Shown here one piece after another: positions 1 through 6,442 of a stretch of DNA of 12,245 bases. Position numbers and translations under genes: made by a program. Numbering within the stretch: position 1 is the first letter of the stretch; each line of letters begins with the position of its first letter. Source of the stretch: Oscillospiraceae bacterium (lineage in GTDB: Bacteria > Bacillota > Clostridia > Oscillospirales > Ruminococcaceae); contig RKCM01000061.1 of NCBI GenBank assembly GCA_014858325.1, forward strand, positions 1 through 12,245, written 5' to 3'. The notes beneath the pieces are model-generated. The model made no database searches, had not been told where the DNA came from, and was given only the letters and a program-made list of their open reading frames with translations.

Positions 1-230
1 TGAGCGTTGACCTCTTTCACCCGCTGAACGGCTTCAAACAGCCGTGCTCTGCCGGGTATCTTGTAGGCTTTCAGGGAGGGCGACACCGCAAGGCAGATGG
101 TCTTTTCGGTGCGGGAGGCGTCTGCCACCACCAGATTGGTGGTCAGGGGGTCCAGATGACGGTCTACGCACTCCACCGAGGCATAGAAGCTTTTCAGGTC
201 GATTGCCAGATAGGTGCGCTGCACTGCCAT
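1..230 (-). CDS. Y-family (ImpB/MucB/SamB, UmuC/DinP-like) DNA polymerase, N-terminal fragment
   Basis: Translating back from the ATG at 230 gives 76 codons with no stop, running off the left edge, so only the N-terminus is present. It begins MAVQRTYLAIDLKSFYASVE. The Asp in 'AIDLKSFYASVE' is the first metal-binding acidic residue of the Y-family palm, and the following SFYASVE stretch is the family's steric-gate region. Later text (VVADASRTEKTICLAVSP, then KAYKIPG) matches the next conserved block of UmuC/DinB-type translesion polymerases. Known family role: error-prone synthesis past DNA lesions, in the cytoplasm. The start is supported by AAAGGAGG just upstream and by a sigma-A-like promoter further up. 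No LexA (GAAC-N4-GTTC type) box was seen, so SOS control is not supported here. Whether it is a UmuC-like or DinB-like member cannot be decided from the fragment. Confidence 0.88.
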   Translation of the reverse strand, partial: MAVQRTYLAIDLKSFYASVECVDRHLDPLTTNLVVADASRTEKTICLAVSPSLKAYKIPGRARLFEAVQRVKEVNA

Positions 231-270
231 GATTCAGCCCTCCTTTGCAAAAGTTACAACCATTTATCTT

Positions 271-299
271 ATTATAATAAATCTTTACGCTGTTTTCAA
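271..299 (-). promoter_or_regulatory. Sigma-A-type promoter of the Y-family polymerase gene
   Basis: On the minus strand a TTGAAA -35 (294-299) and a perfect TATAAT -10 (271-276) are separated by exactly 17 nt. Transcription would start near 264, giving a leader of about 35 nt that carries the AAAGGAGG ribosome binding site. Seen directly in sequence; activity is inferred. Confidence 0.75.
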
Positions 300-342
300 G
301 GGGAAACGTCGAACCTCCCCTCATCTGCGCCGTCAATGTGTA

Positions 343-377
343 TTGACCATATAAGACCATTGCCCTTGTATGGTCAA
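343..377. promoter_or_regulatory. Inverted repeat in the divergent polymerase/sigK promoter region, candidate operator
   Basis: TTGACCATA (343-351) and its exact reverse complement TATGGTCAA (369-377) flank a 17-nt spacer. A further GACCAT copy lies at 355-360, so the core hexamer occurs three times in 35 bp. The element sits between the divergent polymerase gene and sigK-like gene, upstream of both. It could be a binding site for a dimeric regulator. The regulator is not identifiable from this window. Confidence 0.4.
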
Positions 378-402
378 ATCGGAAAAAGGCCAAGCCCTTC
401 CT

Positions 403-411
403 CATAAATTA
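403..411 (+). promoter_or_regulatory. Possible sigma-K-type -10 element upstream of the sigK-like gene
   Basis: CATAAATTA fits the known mother-cell sigma-K -10 pattern CATA-N3-TA and lies 36 nt before the GTG start of the sigK-like gene. No convincing -35 is seen about 17 nt further upstream, so a chance match in an AT-rich gap is quite possible. Confidence 0.22.
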
Positions 412-446
412 CAGTAATCCATGATAACCTGGGGGGAGGAATCGGC

Positions 447-1190
447 GTGTTATTGTCTCTGCTGCAATTTTTTGCCACAAAGTTTCTGGTTTTGGCGCTT
501 CATCTGGAAACCGGGAGCTTCCCACGGCCCTTGACCGCCCGGGAAGAGCTTGCGGCCTTTGCGGCGCTGCAGGCGGGCGACCCGGCTGCGCGGGAAAAGC
601 TCATCCGCCACAACCTGCGGCTGGTGGCCCACATTGTCAAAAAGTACTACGCCCTCCCCGCCGATCAGGACGACCTCATTTCCATCGGCGCCATCGGGCT
701 GATGAAAGCGGTGGACACCTTCGATTCCACCCGCCGGGCGCGGTTCTCCACCTATGCCAGCCGATGCATTGAAAACGAGCTCCGCATGCACTTTCGCCGT
801 CTGCGGAAAAACGGGCCCACTGTCTCCCTGCAGGAAACGCTGGAAAGCGGCAGGGAGGACAGTGCCCTCACCCTCGCGGATGTGCTGCAGGACAGCTTCT
901 GCATGGAGGAAAGCTGTGAGCAGCAGGAGGAAGCGCGGCGGCTGCGGCGGCTCATCGAGGGGCTGCCCGCCCGGGAGCGCAAACTCATCCTGCTGCGGTA
1001 CGGGCTGGCCGGGCAGCCGCCCCTGACCCAGCTGGAAACGGCGCAGCTGCTGCAGATCAGTCGAAGCTACGTATCCAGGCTGGAGTCCCATGCCCTTGCC
1101 CAGCTGCGGCAAGGCTGGGAGAGCACAGCCCCGTTGACAAGCGGGCCTGCTCTGCGCTACAATGAAGATAAAATAAACCAAAGTGAGTGA
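447..1190 (+). CDS. sigK: RNA polymerase sporulation sigma factor, pro-sigma-K-like
   Basis: A 247-aa sigma-70-family protein. Residues 1-20 are a hydrophobic leader (MLLSLLQFFATKFLVLALHL) followed by SFPRPLTAREE, the same arrangement as the membrane-tethering pro-sequence of pro-sigma-K, which a mother-cell protease removes to release the active factor. Region 2 spans about 52-122 (HNLRLVAHIVKK, DDLISIGAIGLMKAVD, TYASRCIENELRMH). Region 4.2, with its helix-turn-helix, is about 193-222 (LLQISRSYVSRLESHAL). The start is the GTG at 447, placed 6 nt after GGGGGGAGGA. The gene is continuous, with no skin-like insertion. A C-terminal tail of about 25 residues follows region 4. Its stop overlaps the next gene's start by 4 nt. 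Family assignment is strong. Whether this organism sporulates, or uses the factor otherwise, cannot be read here; SigE/SigF-type factors are less likely given the pro-sequence. Confidence 0.88.
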   Translation: MLLSLLQFFATKFLVLALHLETGSFPRPLTAREELAAFAALQAGDPAAREKLIRHNLRLVAHIVKKYYALPADQDDLISIGAIGLMKAVDTFDSTRRARFSTYASRCIENELRMHFRRLRKNGPTVSLQETLESGREDSALTLADVLQDSFCMEESCEQQEEARRLRRLIEGLPARERKLILLRYGLAGQPPLTQLETAQLLQISRSYVSRLESHALAQLRQGWESTAPLTSGPALRYNEDKINQSE

Positions 1191-2149
1191 TTTTATTGGA
1201 TTTTTATGGCACCATTGGCCCGGCCTGCGCAGATCTGGACACCCTGCGCGGGATGGTCCGCGCCGGCATGACCGGCATCCGCATGAACCTTTCACATGGC
1301 TCGCTGGCAGAGCACGCCCCGTGGCTGGCTCTGCTGCGGGAAGCGGGCATCCGCAGCCTGCTCATCGATCTGCAGGGCCCGGAGCTACGGGTGGGGCGGC
1401 TGGCCGCGCCGCTTTCTCTCGCCGAAGGCCAGTCCGTCCGGCTGGGGGAGGGCGGCATTCCCTGCCCCGCTGCGCTCATTCAGGCAGTAACCCCCGGGCA
1501 GGAGCTCCTGCTGGACGACGGAAAACTGCTGCTGCGGGCGGCTGCCACCGAACCGGGCGCACTGCTCTGCACCGTTTTGCGGGGCGGGGTGCTCCATGGC
1601 CGAAAAAGCATCGCCGCACCCGGCATCTGCGTGCCTTCCCCTACCCTCACCCCGGAAGACCGCGAAAACCTGCGCATTGCCGCCGATTGCGGCGTCACCG
1701 GGGTCATGCTGCCCTTTGTGCGGGGGGCTGAGGACATCCGCACCCTCCGCCGGGCACTGGATGAAGCCGGGGCAGGCCGCATCCAGATCTTCGCCAAGAT
1801 CGAAAATCAGACGGGCGTACGCCATCTGCCCGAGTTTCTGCCCTTGGTAGACGCGGTGGTCATTGCCCGGGGCGACCTTGGCAACGCCATGCCGCTGTGG
1901 GAGCTGCCACGCTGCCAAAAGCAGCTTTCCTCCCTCTGCCGGGCGGCGGGGGTGCCGTTTATGGTGGTGACTCAGATGCTGGACAGCATGCAGCACCGCG
2001 CCGTACCCACCCGGGCCGAAGTCTCCGACATCTACAATGCCGTACTGGACGGTGCGTCCAGCCTGATGCTCACGGGAGAAACGGCTGCCGGGGAGTACCC
2101 GGTGGAGGCGATGGAGTATCTGGTGAAAACCGCCAAAACGGCGCTCTGA
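1187..2149 (+). CDS. Compact pyruvate-kinase-like protein lacking the C-terminal domain
   Basis: A 320-aa protein covering only the A (TIM barrel) and B domains of pyruvate kinase; usual length is about 470 or more. Recognisable blocks: TIGPAC (9-14), IRMNLSHG (31-38), DLQGPELR (61-68), LLDDG (108-112), FAKIENQTG (202-210, catalytic Lys204 and metal-ligand Glu206), ARGDLG (227-232, metal-ligand Asp230), TQMLDSM (262-268), PTRAEVSDIYNAVLDG (274-289) and LTGETAAGEYPVEA (295-308). The allosteric C-domain is absent: the protein ends just after the barrel. The usual DTKGPEIR is changed to DLQGPELR, replacing a Thr that helps bind the monovalent cation. The start is GTG at 1187, overlapping the sigK stop in GTGA with only a weak ribosome binding site, so translation is probably coupled. 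It may be an active unregulated kinase or a repurposed PEP/pyruvate-binding protein; a second full-length pyk elsewhere is likely but unseen. Confidence 0.85.
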   Translation: MILLDFYGTIGPACADLDTLRGMVRAGMTGIRMNLSHGSLAEHAPWLALLREAGIRSLLIDLQGPELRVGRLAAPLSLAEGQSVRLGEGGIPCPAALIQAVTPGQELLLDDGKLLLRAAATEPGALLCTVLRGGVLHGRKSIAAPGICVPSPTLTPEDRENLRIAADCGVTGVMLPFVRGAEDIRTLRRALDEAGAGRIQIFAKIENQTGVRHLPEFLPLVDAVVIARGDLGNAMPLWELPRCQKQLSSLCRAAGVPFMVVTQMLDSMQHRAVPTRAEVSDIYNAVLDGASSLMLTGETAAGEYPVEAMEYLVKTAKTAL

Positions 2150-3070
2150 TCACTCCTGCAGGCTCTCCCTCGCCATGCGGATGAAAGCCTCGACGATGCT
2201 CCACTGATACGAGCGCTTGAGGTAGCCAAAGCGGATGGGGTATACGCCCCCCTGCTCGAACCGCAGCAGATGGAGCTTGGACGCCTGCTCCCGGCCCAGC
2301 GCCGTGTGGACGAGGTTTTCCGGGCTGAAGCAGGCTCCCACGCCCTCCTCACAGAGGGCCAGCAGCGTTTCGATGTTGCCGGACATCGCTTTCACGATCG
2401 GCTTCACCCCGCCCTTGCTGAGCAGGGCCCGGCCAATGCGGCCGTTGATGTCGTCGGCGCGTCCCATCACAAAGGGACAGCTTTGCAGTGCGGTCAGGTC
2501 CCCTTTCCGCATTCGGGGCTCCTCGGCGTCAAAATCAATGCCGCAGCGCTCCAACAGCGCGTCCGAGAAGCAAAGCACGATGTGCTCATCGTAAAAATCC
2601 TGCAGCGCGATCTCCTGGGGTGCCTTGTGGAACTCCGCGATCTCCAAATCGATGTCACCGTTGAGCAGCAGCGTCTGCAGCGTGTCGTTGGCGGCTTCGG
2701 TCAGGGTCACAGCCATCTGCGGATACTGCTTCTGGAACGCCACGATGAGCTCCGGCATGATGGCCCGCCCCCGGGTGAACGACACGCCGATGCGCAGTTC
2801 TCCCTTCTGGTTCTGCGAAATATCAAAAAATTCCTGCTGCATGGCGTGGCGGGTGCGGCGCATCACCTCCGCATAGCGCAAAAAGGTCTGGCCTGCGTAG
2901 GTCAGCTCCAGCGGAACATGCCGCACCACCAGCGGGCAGTTCAGCTCCTTTTCCAGCGCCGCAATGTGGGAGGAAAGGGACTGCTGGGTGATGTGCAGCG
3001 CCTCTGCTGCCCGGGTAAAATTCCGCTCCCGGGCCAGCACGGTAAAATATTCGAGCGAATCAAAGTTCAT
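2150..3070 (-). CDS. LysR-family transcriptional regulator
   Basis: A 306-aa protein with the standard LysR layout. An N-terminal winged helix-turn-helix occupies about residues 1-60 (FTRAAEALHITQQSLSSHIA, then ALEKELNCPLVVR). A linker helix follows, then a periplasmic-binding-like effector domain from about residue 90 (GELRIGVSF) to the C-terminus. I chose the ATG at 3070 because GAGG lies 8 nt upstream. A GTG at 3079 would add three residues but overlaps that ribosome binding site. Divergent from an AEC-type permease across a 108-bp gap, it most likely controls that gene and itself, in the usual LysR arrangement; the effector ligand is unknown. Its stop (2150-2152) directly abuts the stop of the convergent kinase-like gene, with no room for a terminator between them. 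Confidence 0.92.
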   Translation of the reverse strand: MNFDSLEYFTVLARERNFTRAAEALHITQQSLSSHIAALEKELNCPLVVRHVPLELTYAGQTFLRYAEVMRRTRHAMQQEFFDISQNQKGELRIGVSFTRGRAIMPELIVAFQKQYPQMAVTLTEAANDTLQTLLLNGDIDLEIAEFHKAPQEIALQDFYDEHIVLCFSDALLERCGIDFDAEEPRMRKGDLTALQSCPFVMGRADDINGRIGRALLSKGGVKPIVKAMSGNIETLLALCEEGVGACFSPENLVHTALGREQASKLHLLRFEQGGVYPIRFGYLKRSYQWSIVEAFIRMARESLQE

Positions 3071-3098
3071 GCGATACACCTCTACAAGTTTTACCTGT

Positions 3099-3127
3099 AT
3101 CTTACACCAATTTTAACAGTTTTACAA
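3099..3127 (-). promoter_or_regulatory. Promoter of the LysR gene
   Basis: On the minus strand TTGTAA (3122-3127) and TAAGAT (3099-3104) are 17 nt apart, each matching 4 of 6 consensus bases. The -35 overlaps the -35 of the divergent permease promoter almost completely, so the two polymerases could exclude one another. A small palindrome, TGTA-N3-TACA (3096-3106), overlies the -10 and could be part of a LysR site. Confidence 0.5.
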
Positions 3128-3149
3128 GCAGTGGTTTTCGGTGTATCCT
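3121..3149 (+). promoter_or_regulatory. Promoter of the AEC permease gene
   Basis: TTTACA (3121-3126, 5/6 match) and TATCCT (3144-3149, 4/6 match) are 17 nt apart, predicting a start near 3156. The direct repeat AGTTTTAC occurs at 3087-3094 and 3118-3125, 31 bp or about three helical turns apart. The second copy overlaps this -35, a plausible position for activator binding by the divergent LysR protein. Confidence 0.55.
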
Positions 3150-3178
3150 AGAAGTAGAAAAGCAAGGAGGCCGATGTC

Positions 3179-4096
3179 ATGAGTGTTCTGGATCTTTGCA
3201 GCTTGCAGCTGACGCTGTTCGCGATGATGCTGGTGGGTGCCATCCTGAAGAAGAAGGGCATGATCAACGAGGAAGGCAAACGCTGCCTCTCCGACCTGTG
3301 CATCGATGTCGTCATCCCCTGCAACATTTTCAAATCCTGTCTGCTCAAGTTCGATTCCGACATTCTCAAAACCTGCGGGATGCTGTTGATCAGCGCCTGC
3401 ATCGTGCAGGGGGTTTGTCTGGTGCTCAATCTCTTTCTTTACAACCGCTATCCCGGCCAGCGCAAAAAAGTGCTGCAATACTGCACCATCGTCCCCATGA
3501 GCGGCTTTCTCGGCAACCCCATCTCTGAAGCGCTTTATAACGCCATCGGTGTTTTGTATAATTCGGTCTATCTCATTCCCATGCGGGTGATCATGTGGTC
3601 ATTCGGCACTACTTATTTTGTCTCCAATGCTTCGGTCGATAAAAAAGTAGTCGCCAAAAAAGTCCTCACCCACCCCTGCCTGGTCTCCATCTATCTGGGC
3701 CTGCTGTGCATGGTCACCCAATATATGCCCCCTGCCGTCATCGTCAACACGGCTAAGTACATCGGAAACTGCAACTCCGCGCTCAGTATGTTCATTGTCG
3801 GCACCATTCTGGTGGATGTGCCCCTGCGCTCCATTTTCAACCGGGACACCCTGCTGTTCAGTCTGCTGCGCCTTGTCGGCCTGCCGGCTGTGGCTCTGGG
3901 CGTCGGCCTGCTGCTCCGTTTGGAGCCCACCGCCCTCGGCATCAGTGTCCTCATGACAGGAATGCCGGCGGGCGCCACCGCTGCCATCTTCGCTTCCCGC
4001 TACAACAGCGACGCCCCCTTTGCCACACAGTGCGTCGTCTTCTCCACCCTCGCGTCCATGGTGACGCTGCCGGTGTGGGCGTATCTAGTCGGGTAA
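3179..4096 (+). CDS. AEC-family (auxin efflux carrier-like) membrane permease
   Basis: A 305-aa, very hydrophobic protein of the length usual for the AEC family, with roughly ten predicted membrane segments in two halves. The N-terminal block (about 8-50: LFAMMLVGAILKKKGMI, then LSDLCIDVVIPCNIFKS) has the family's first-helix glycine and the IP residues of helix 2. The polar segment around 105-120 (IVPMSGFLGNPISEALY) resembles the broken helix of the transport core, and GMPAGATAAIFASRY (about 262-276) is the matching motif in the second half. Known members carry organic acids or amino-acid derivatives; the substrate here is unknown. The start is supported by AAGGAGG 8 nt upstream; an ATG at 3174 runs into a stop after two codons. 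Adjacent divergent LysR control and a terminator after the gene suggest a single-gene unit. Confidence 0.88.
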   Translation: MSVLDLCSLQLTLFAMMLVGAILKKKGMINEEGKRCLSDLCIDVVIPCNIFKSCLLKFDSDILKTCGMLLISACIVQGVCLVLNLFLYNRYPGQRKKVLQYCTIVPMSGFLGNPISEALYNAIGVLYNSVYLIPMRVIMWSFGTTYFVSNASVDKKVVAKKVLTHPCLVSIYLGLLCMVTQYMPPAVIVNTAKYIGNCNSALSMFIVGTILVDVPLRSIFNRDTLLFSLLRLVGLPAVALGVGLLLRLEPTALGISVLMTGMPAGATAAIFASRYNSDAPFATQCVVFSTLASMVTLPVWAYLVG

Positions 4097-4111
4097 GCTT
4101 TTCTCCTTTCT

Positions 4112-4157
4112 CCCCTGCTGTGTGTTGTCCGCAATCTGCACACGGCGGGGGATTTTC
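4112..4157 (+). terminator. Rho-independent terminator of the AEC permease gene
   Basis: CCCCTGCTGTGTG (4112-4124) pairs with CACACGGCGGGGG (4139-4151) over 13 positions, two of them G-U, around a 14-nt loop. A short T-rich tail (ATTTTCT) follows. The hairpin lies 15 nt after the permease stop and reaches the 3' end of the convergent comEC gene. No T-tract exists on the other strand, so it should work for the plus strand only. Confidence 0.75.
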
Positions 4158-6214
4158 TATGCCCGCAGGCGCAGCAGCTTCCTCGTCTCAAACGCGTCTT
4201 CTTCACGCATCCACCGATACTGGTCACTCAGCGTCAGGCAGTTCTCATACCGCACCGCCTCCGGGTCCGCCGGGCTCGCCAAAAGCCAATCCACCCGGAC
4301 AGGCTTTGCCAGCTGTACGCTGCCGCTGAGGGCGGCAAGCTTCCGGCCTGCCGCCGTGATTCGGACGATGCAGCCGTTCTGCGTCCGCAAAATTTCCAGA
4401 TCCGCCGGACCGCAGGAAATGCGACGGACCGCGTAGCGGTCCATCTTCGCCGCGCTGATCCGTTTTCTGGCCTCCAGCGTGCAGGCTGTTTTGGGTGTCA
4501 TGCGCAGGTCCAGCAGCAGCTCTGCTTCCCGGATGCCGCGGCGGGCAAACAGCTGTTCCACCGCGCGCTGGGTGGCATCGCCGCCCCGGAAAAGCACCAC
4601 CGCCTGCCCGCGTCGGCTGATGACCACCGCCGGGGCATTTCTGCTGCCCGTCAGCTCCACCCGCACGACATTGTAGTTCAGCGCATTTCCCGCCCCCAGC
4701 GCGACCGCTGCCGCCAGCAGCAGAGCGGGCAGCGCTACCCGCAGACGGACGCGCCACTGCGCGGCCAGCCACCCCAGCCCCAACAGCAGCAGGCAGACGA
4801 TGGCCGCATACGCCGTATCAAAGGAAAGCTGTGCCCCGGGCCAGCCGGACACCCACAGCGCCCAGCGGTCGAGCAGGTCTGTAAGAAAAGCCGCACAGCA
4901 TGCCGCCAGCCGATACAGCGGCGCGGCGGCCGGCAGCAGCCCCAGCAGAGCCGCCGCCACCCCCAAACGCAGGATGGGCTCCACCAGCCAGAGGACCGCC
5001 ACGCTGGATACCAGCGCGTACAGGCTGGCCGAAAGGCCCCGCAGCACCAGCACCGGGAAGGTCGCCGCTGCCGCGCAGCCCGACACGCAGACCGTCTCCC
5101 AAAAACCTTCCAGCACATTTCGCAGCTTCTTCGCCTTGCGCAGGGATTGCGTTCCACGCATGGCCCTGCAGCTGCGGCGGGCAAGCTCTGCCCCGGCCAG
5201 CGTGCCCAGTACTGCGGAAAACGACAGCTCAAAGCCTACATCACAAACAGCGTAGCCGTTGCCCAGCGTCAACGCCACACCCGCCACCCCCAGCGAAGTG
5301 AGAGCGTCCGGCGCGCCGTAGACCCATACGCCCAGCGATGCCACCCAGACCACGACTGCCGCCCGCAGCACCGACGGCGTAAAGCCTGTGATGCCCACCA
5401 GCAGCAGCGCCAGCGCCGCCCGCCACAACGCCTGCAGGCGGCGGCTGGCATAGCTCTGTTCCCTTTTGCGGTGGACGAACACTGCACCGCACAGGATGGA
5501 GACGTGCATCCCGCTCACCACCAGCACATGGGAGAGCCCTGCCGCCCGGTACGCTGCGTTGAGCGGCTGGGACAACGCGCTGCGGTCCCCCAGCACCATG
5601 GCCGCCAATACCCCGCCGGGCTCCTGCGGCATCCCCTTGCGGAGAGCGGCGCTCAGCCGCTTTTGGAGCCGGGCCGTCCGGGCGCGGAACCGTCCGCTCT
5701 CGCCCAGCCGGGTCAGCTTGGAAACACACTCTCCCTGCAAAACGATGCCGTCCGCGTAGAGGTCCAGCGCATCGCTGCCGCCGGGCGCTTCCAGCGCAAA
5801 GCGGCCCCGCACCCGCTGGCCCACCGCTGTTTTGGGCAGGCTGACCACCTCCACCCGGAAGCGTGCCGCCTCGCCGTCCGCCTCCTCCACCCAGAGCACC
5901 GCGTTCACGACGCCGGGATAATAGCCGGCGGAAACGCGCTCCACCTCGGCAGTAAGGCGGACTTCCCGGTCGGCATAGGCGGCCTGCACCCGCGCGGTCC
6001 GCTGCCGGGTGCCACCCATAATGGCAAGGCCCAGCAGTACCCCCAGCAGCAGGCAGAGAACATACCCTCGCTCCTTTTTGCGGCGCAGCCCCCACAGCCC
6101 GCCCAGCAGCAAAAAAGCCGCAAGCGGCAGCAATCGCTCCACTTGCGGCAAAAAAGCGTACACCAACTCCGCCCCCAGCGTTCCCACGCAGAAAACGCAG
6201 AGCGGCCGACGCAT
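4157..6214 (-). CDS. comEC: ComEC/Rec2-family DNA uptake channel with degenerate C-terminal domain
   Basis: A 685-aa polytopic membrane protein. Residues 1-70 hold the first membrane segments. About 80-170 is a soluble extracytoplasmic (DUF4131/OB-like) region. The Competence core follows, with LSHVLVVSGMHVSI (227-240), GFTPSVLRAA (278-287) and VGFELSFSAVLG (326-337), all family signatures. After more helices a soluble tail starts near 510. In typical ComEC this tail is a metallo-beta-lactamase-like nuclease domain with DVGQGD, LIDGG and an SHPHxDH metal site; here the corresponding positions read VELTGSRN, LFRGG and DLRMTPKT, and no HxHxDH is present. Known role: passage of single-stranded DNA through the membrane during transformation. 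I prefer the ATG at 6214, since MRRPL is a typical ComEC N-terminus. A TTG at 6322 stays in frame but lies inside a perfect palindrome and lacks a ribosome binding site. The ATG itself has only a weak one. Confidence 0.88.
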   Translation of the reverse strand: MRRPLCVFCVGTLGAELVYAFLPQVERLLPLAAFLLLGGLWGLRRKKERGYVLCLLLGVLLGLAIMGGTRQRTARVQAAYADREVRLTAEVERVSAGYYPGVVNAVLWVEEADGEAARFRVEVVSLPKTAVGQRVRGRFALEAPGGSDALDLYADGIVLQGECVSKLTRLGESGRFRARTARLQKRLSAALRKGMPQEPGGVLAAMVLGDRSALSQPLNAAYRAAGLSHVLVVSGMHVSILCGAVFVHRKREQSYASRRLQALWRAALALLLVGITGFTPSVLRAAVVVWVASLGVWVYGAPDALTSLGVAGVALTLGNGYAVCDVGFELSFSAVLGTLAGAELARRSCRAMRGTQSLRKAKKLRNVLEGFWETVCVSGCAAAATFPVLVLRGLSASLYALVSSVAVLWLVEPILRLGVAAALLGLLPAAAPLYRLAACCAAFLTDLLDRWALWVSGWPGAQLSFDTAYAAIVCLLLLGLGWLAAQWRVRLRVALPALLLAAAVALGAGNALNYNVVRVELTGSRNAPAVVISRRGQAVVLFRGGDATQRAVEQLFARRGIREAELLLDLRMTPKTACTLEARKRISAAKMDRYAVRRISCGPADLEILRTQNGCIVRITAAGRKLAALSGSVQLAKPVRVDWLLASPADPEAVRYENCLTLSDQYRWMREEDAFETRKLLRLRA

Positions 6215-6311
6215 CTTCAGTTTCGGCCCCGGCAAATGGGGGCGGTGTGATGCTTCATCGTTTTGTCCCTGTCTTTTTAAGAGGTTATTCCAATTCGGTA
6301 AGTCCAGATTC

Positions 6312-6335
6312 TTACTAAACAAATTTGTTTAGTAA
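6312..6335. repeat. Perfect 24-bp palindrome upstream of comEC, candidate operator
   Basis: The half-site TTACTAAACAAA (6312-6323) is followed immediately by its exact reverse complement (6324-6335), with no spacer and no mismatch. It overlaps the last base of a possible minus-strand -10 (TAGAAT, 6335-6340) and covers about -7 to +17 of that promoter, where a repressor of the TetR/MarR type would typically sit. Being AT-rich and lacking a T-tract, it is not a convincing terminator. Confidence 0.6.
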
Positions 6336-6362
6336 TTCTATTCTTGGATGTTCACTTTTCCA
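6335..6362 (-). promoter_or_regulatory. Possible proximal promoter of comEC
   Basis: On the minus strand TGGAAA (6357-6362, 4/6) and TAGAAT (6335-6340, 5/6) are separated by 16 nt. A transcript would begin near 6328, inside the 24-bp palindrome, about 115 nt before the comEC ATG. Weaker than the distal promoter at 6443-6471. Confidence 0.35.
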
Positions 6363-6398
6363 TGAGATTGCTGTGCTAGATGTGGCTTGCTGATTTTT

Positions 6399-6417
6399 TA
6401 GTATCAGGATAGTATCA
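6399..6417. repeat. Tandem 8-bp direct repeat with 11-bp period
   Basis: TAGTATCA occurs at 6399-6406 and again at 6410-6417, separated by GGA. The 11-bp period puts both copies on the same face of the helix, as in tandem half-sites of a regulator. It lies between the two possible comEC promoters, downstream of the restriction gene. Confidence 0.4.
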
Positions 6418-6442
6418 CACAACCAACGGAGTCTCTGTAAGT

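Noticed and set aside
240..446. LexA/SOS box upstream of the Y-family polymerase
   Set aside because: A single CGAAC half-site occurs at 310-314, but no matching second half at the required spacing.
450..1295. Minus-strand open frame opposite the sigK-like gene
   Set aside because: Its composition is a shadow of the GC-rich sigma factor gene and it lacks a ribosome binding site.
2270..3151. Plus-strand open frame of 293 codons opposite the LysR gene
   Set aside because: It is antisense to a clear LysR protein, lacks a ribosome binding site and runs through the intergenic promoters.
5147..6250. Plus-strand open frame of 367 codons opposite comEC
   Set aside because: It is rich in His, Arg, Gln and Pro with no domain character, and is antisense to the well-supported comEC.
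6215..6322. N-terminal extension of comEC to the TTG at 6322
   Set aside because: The added residues are polar and unlike ComEC, no ribosome binding site precedes the TTG, and the codon lies within the perfect palindrome. The ATG at 6214 gives a typical ComEC start.
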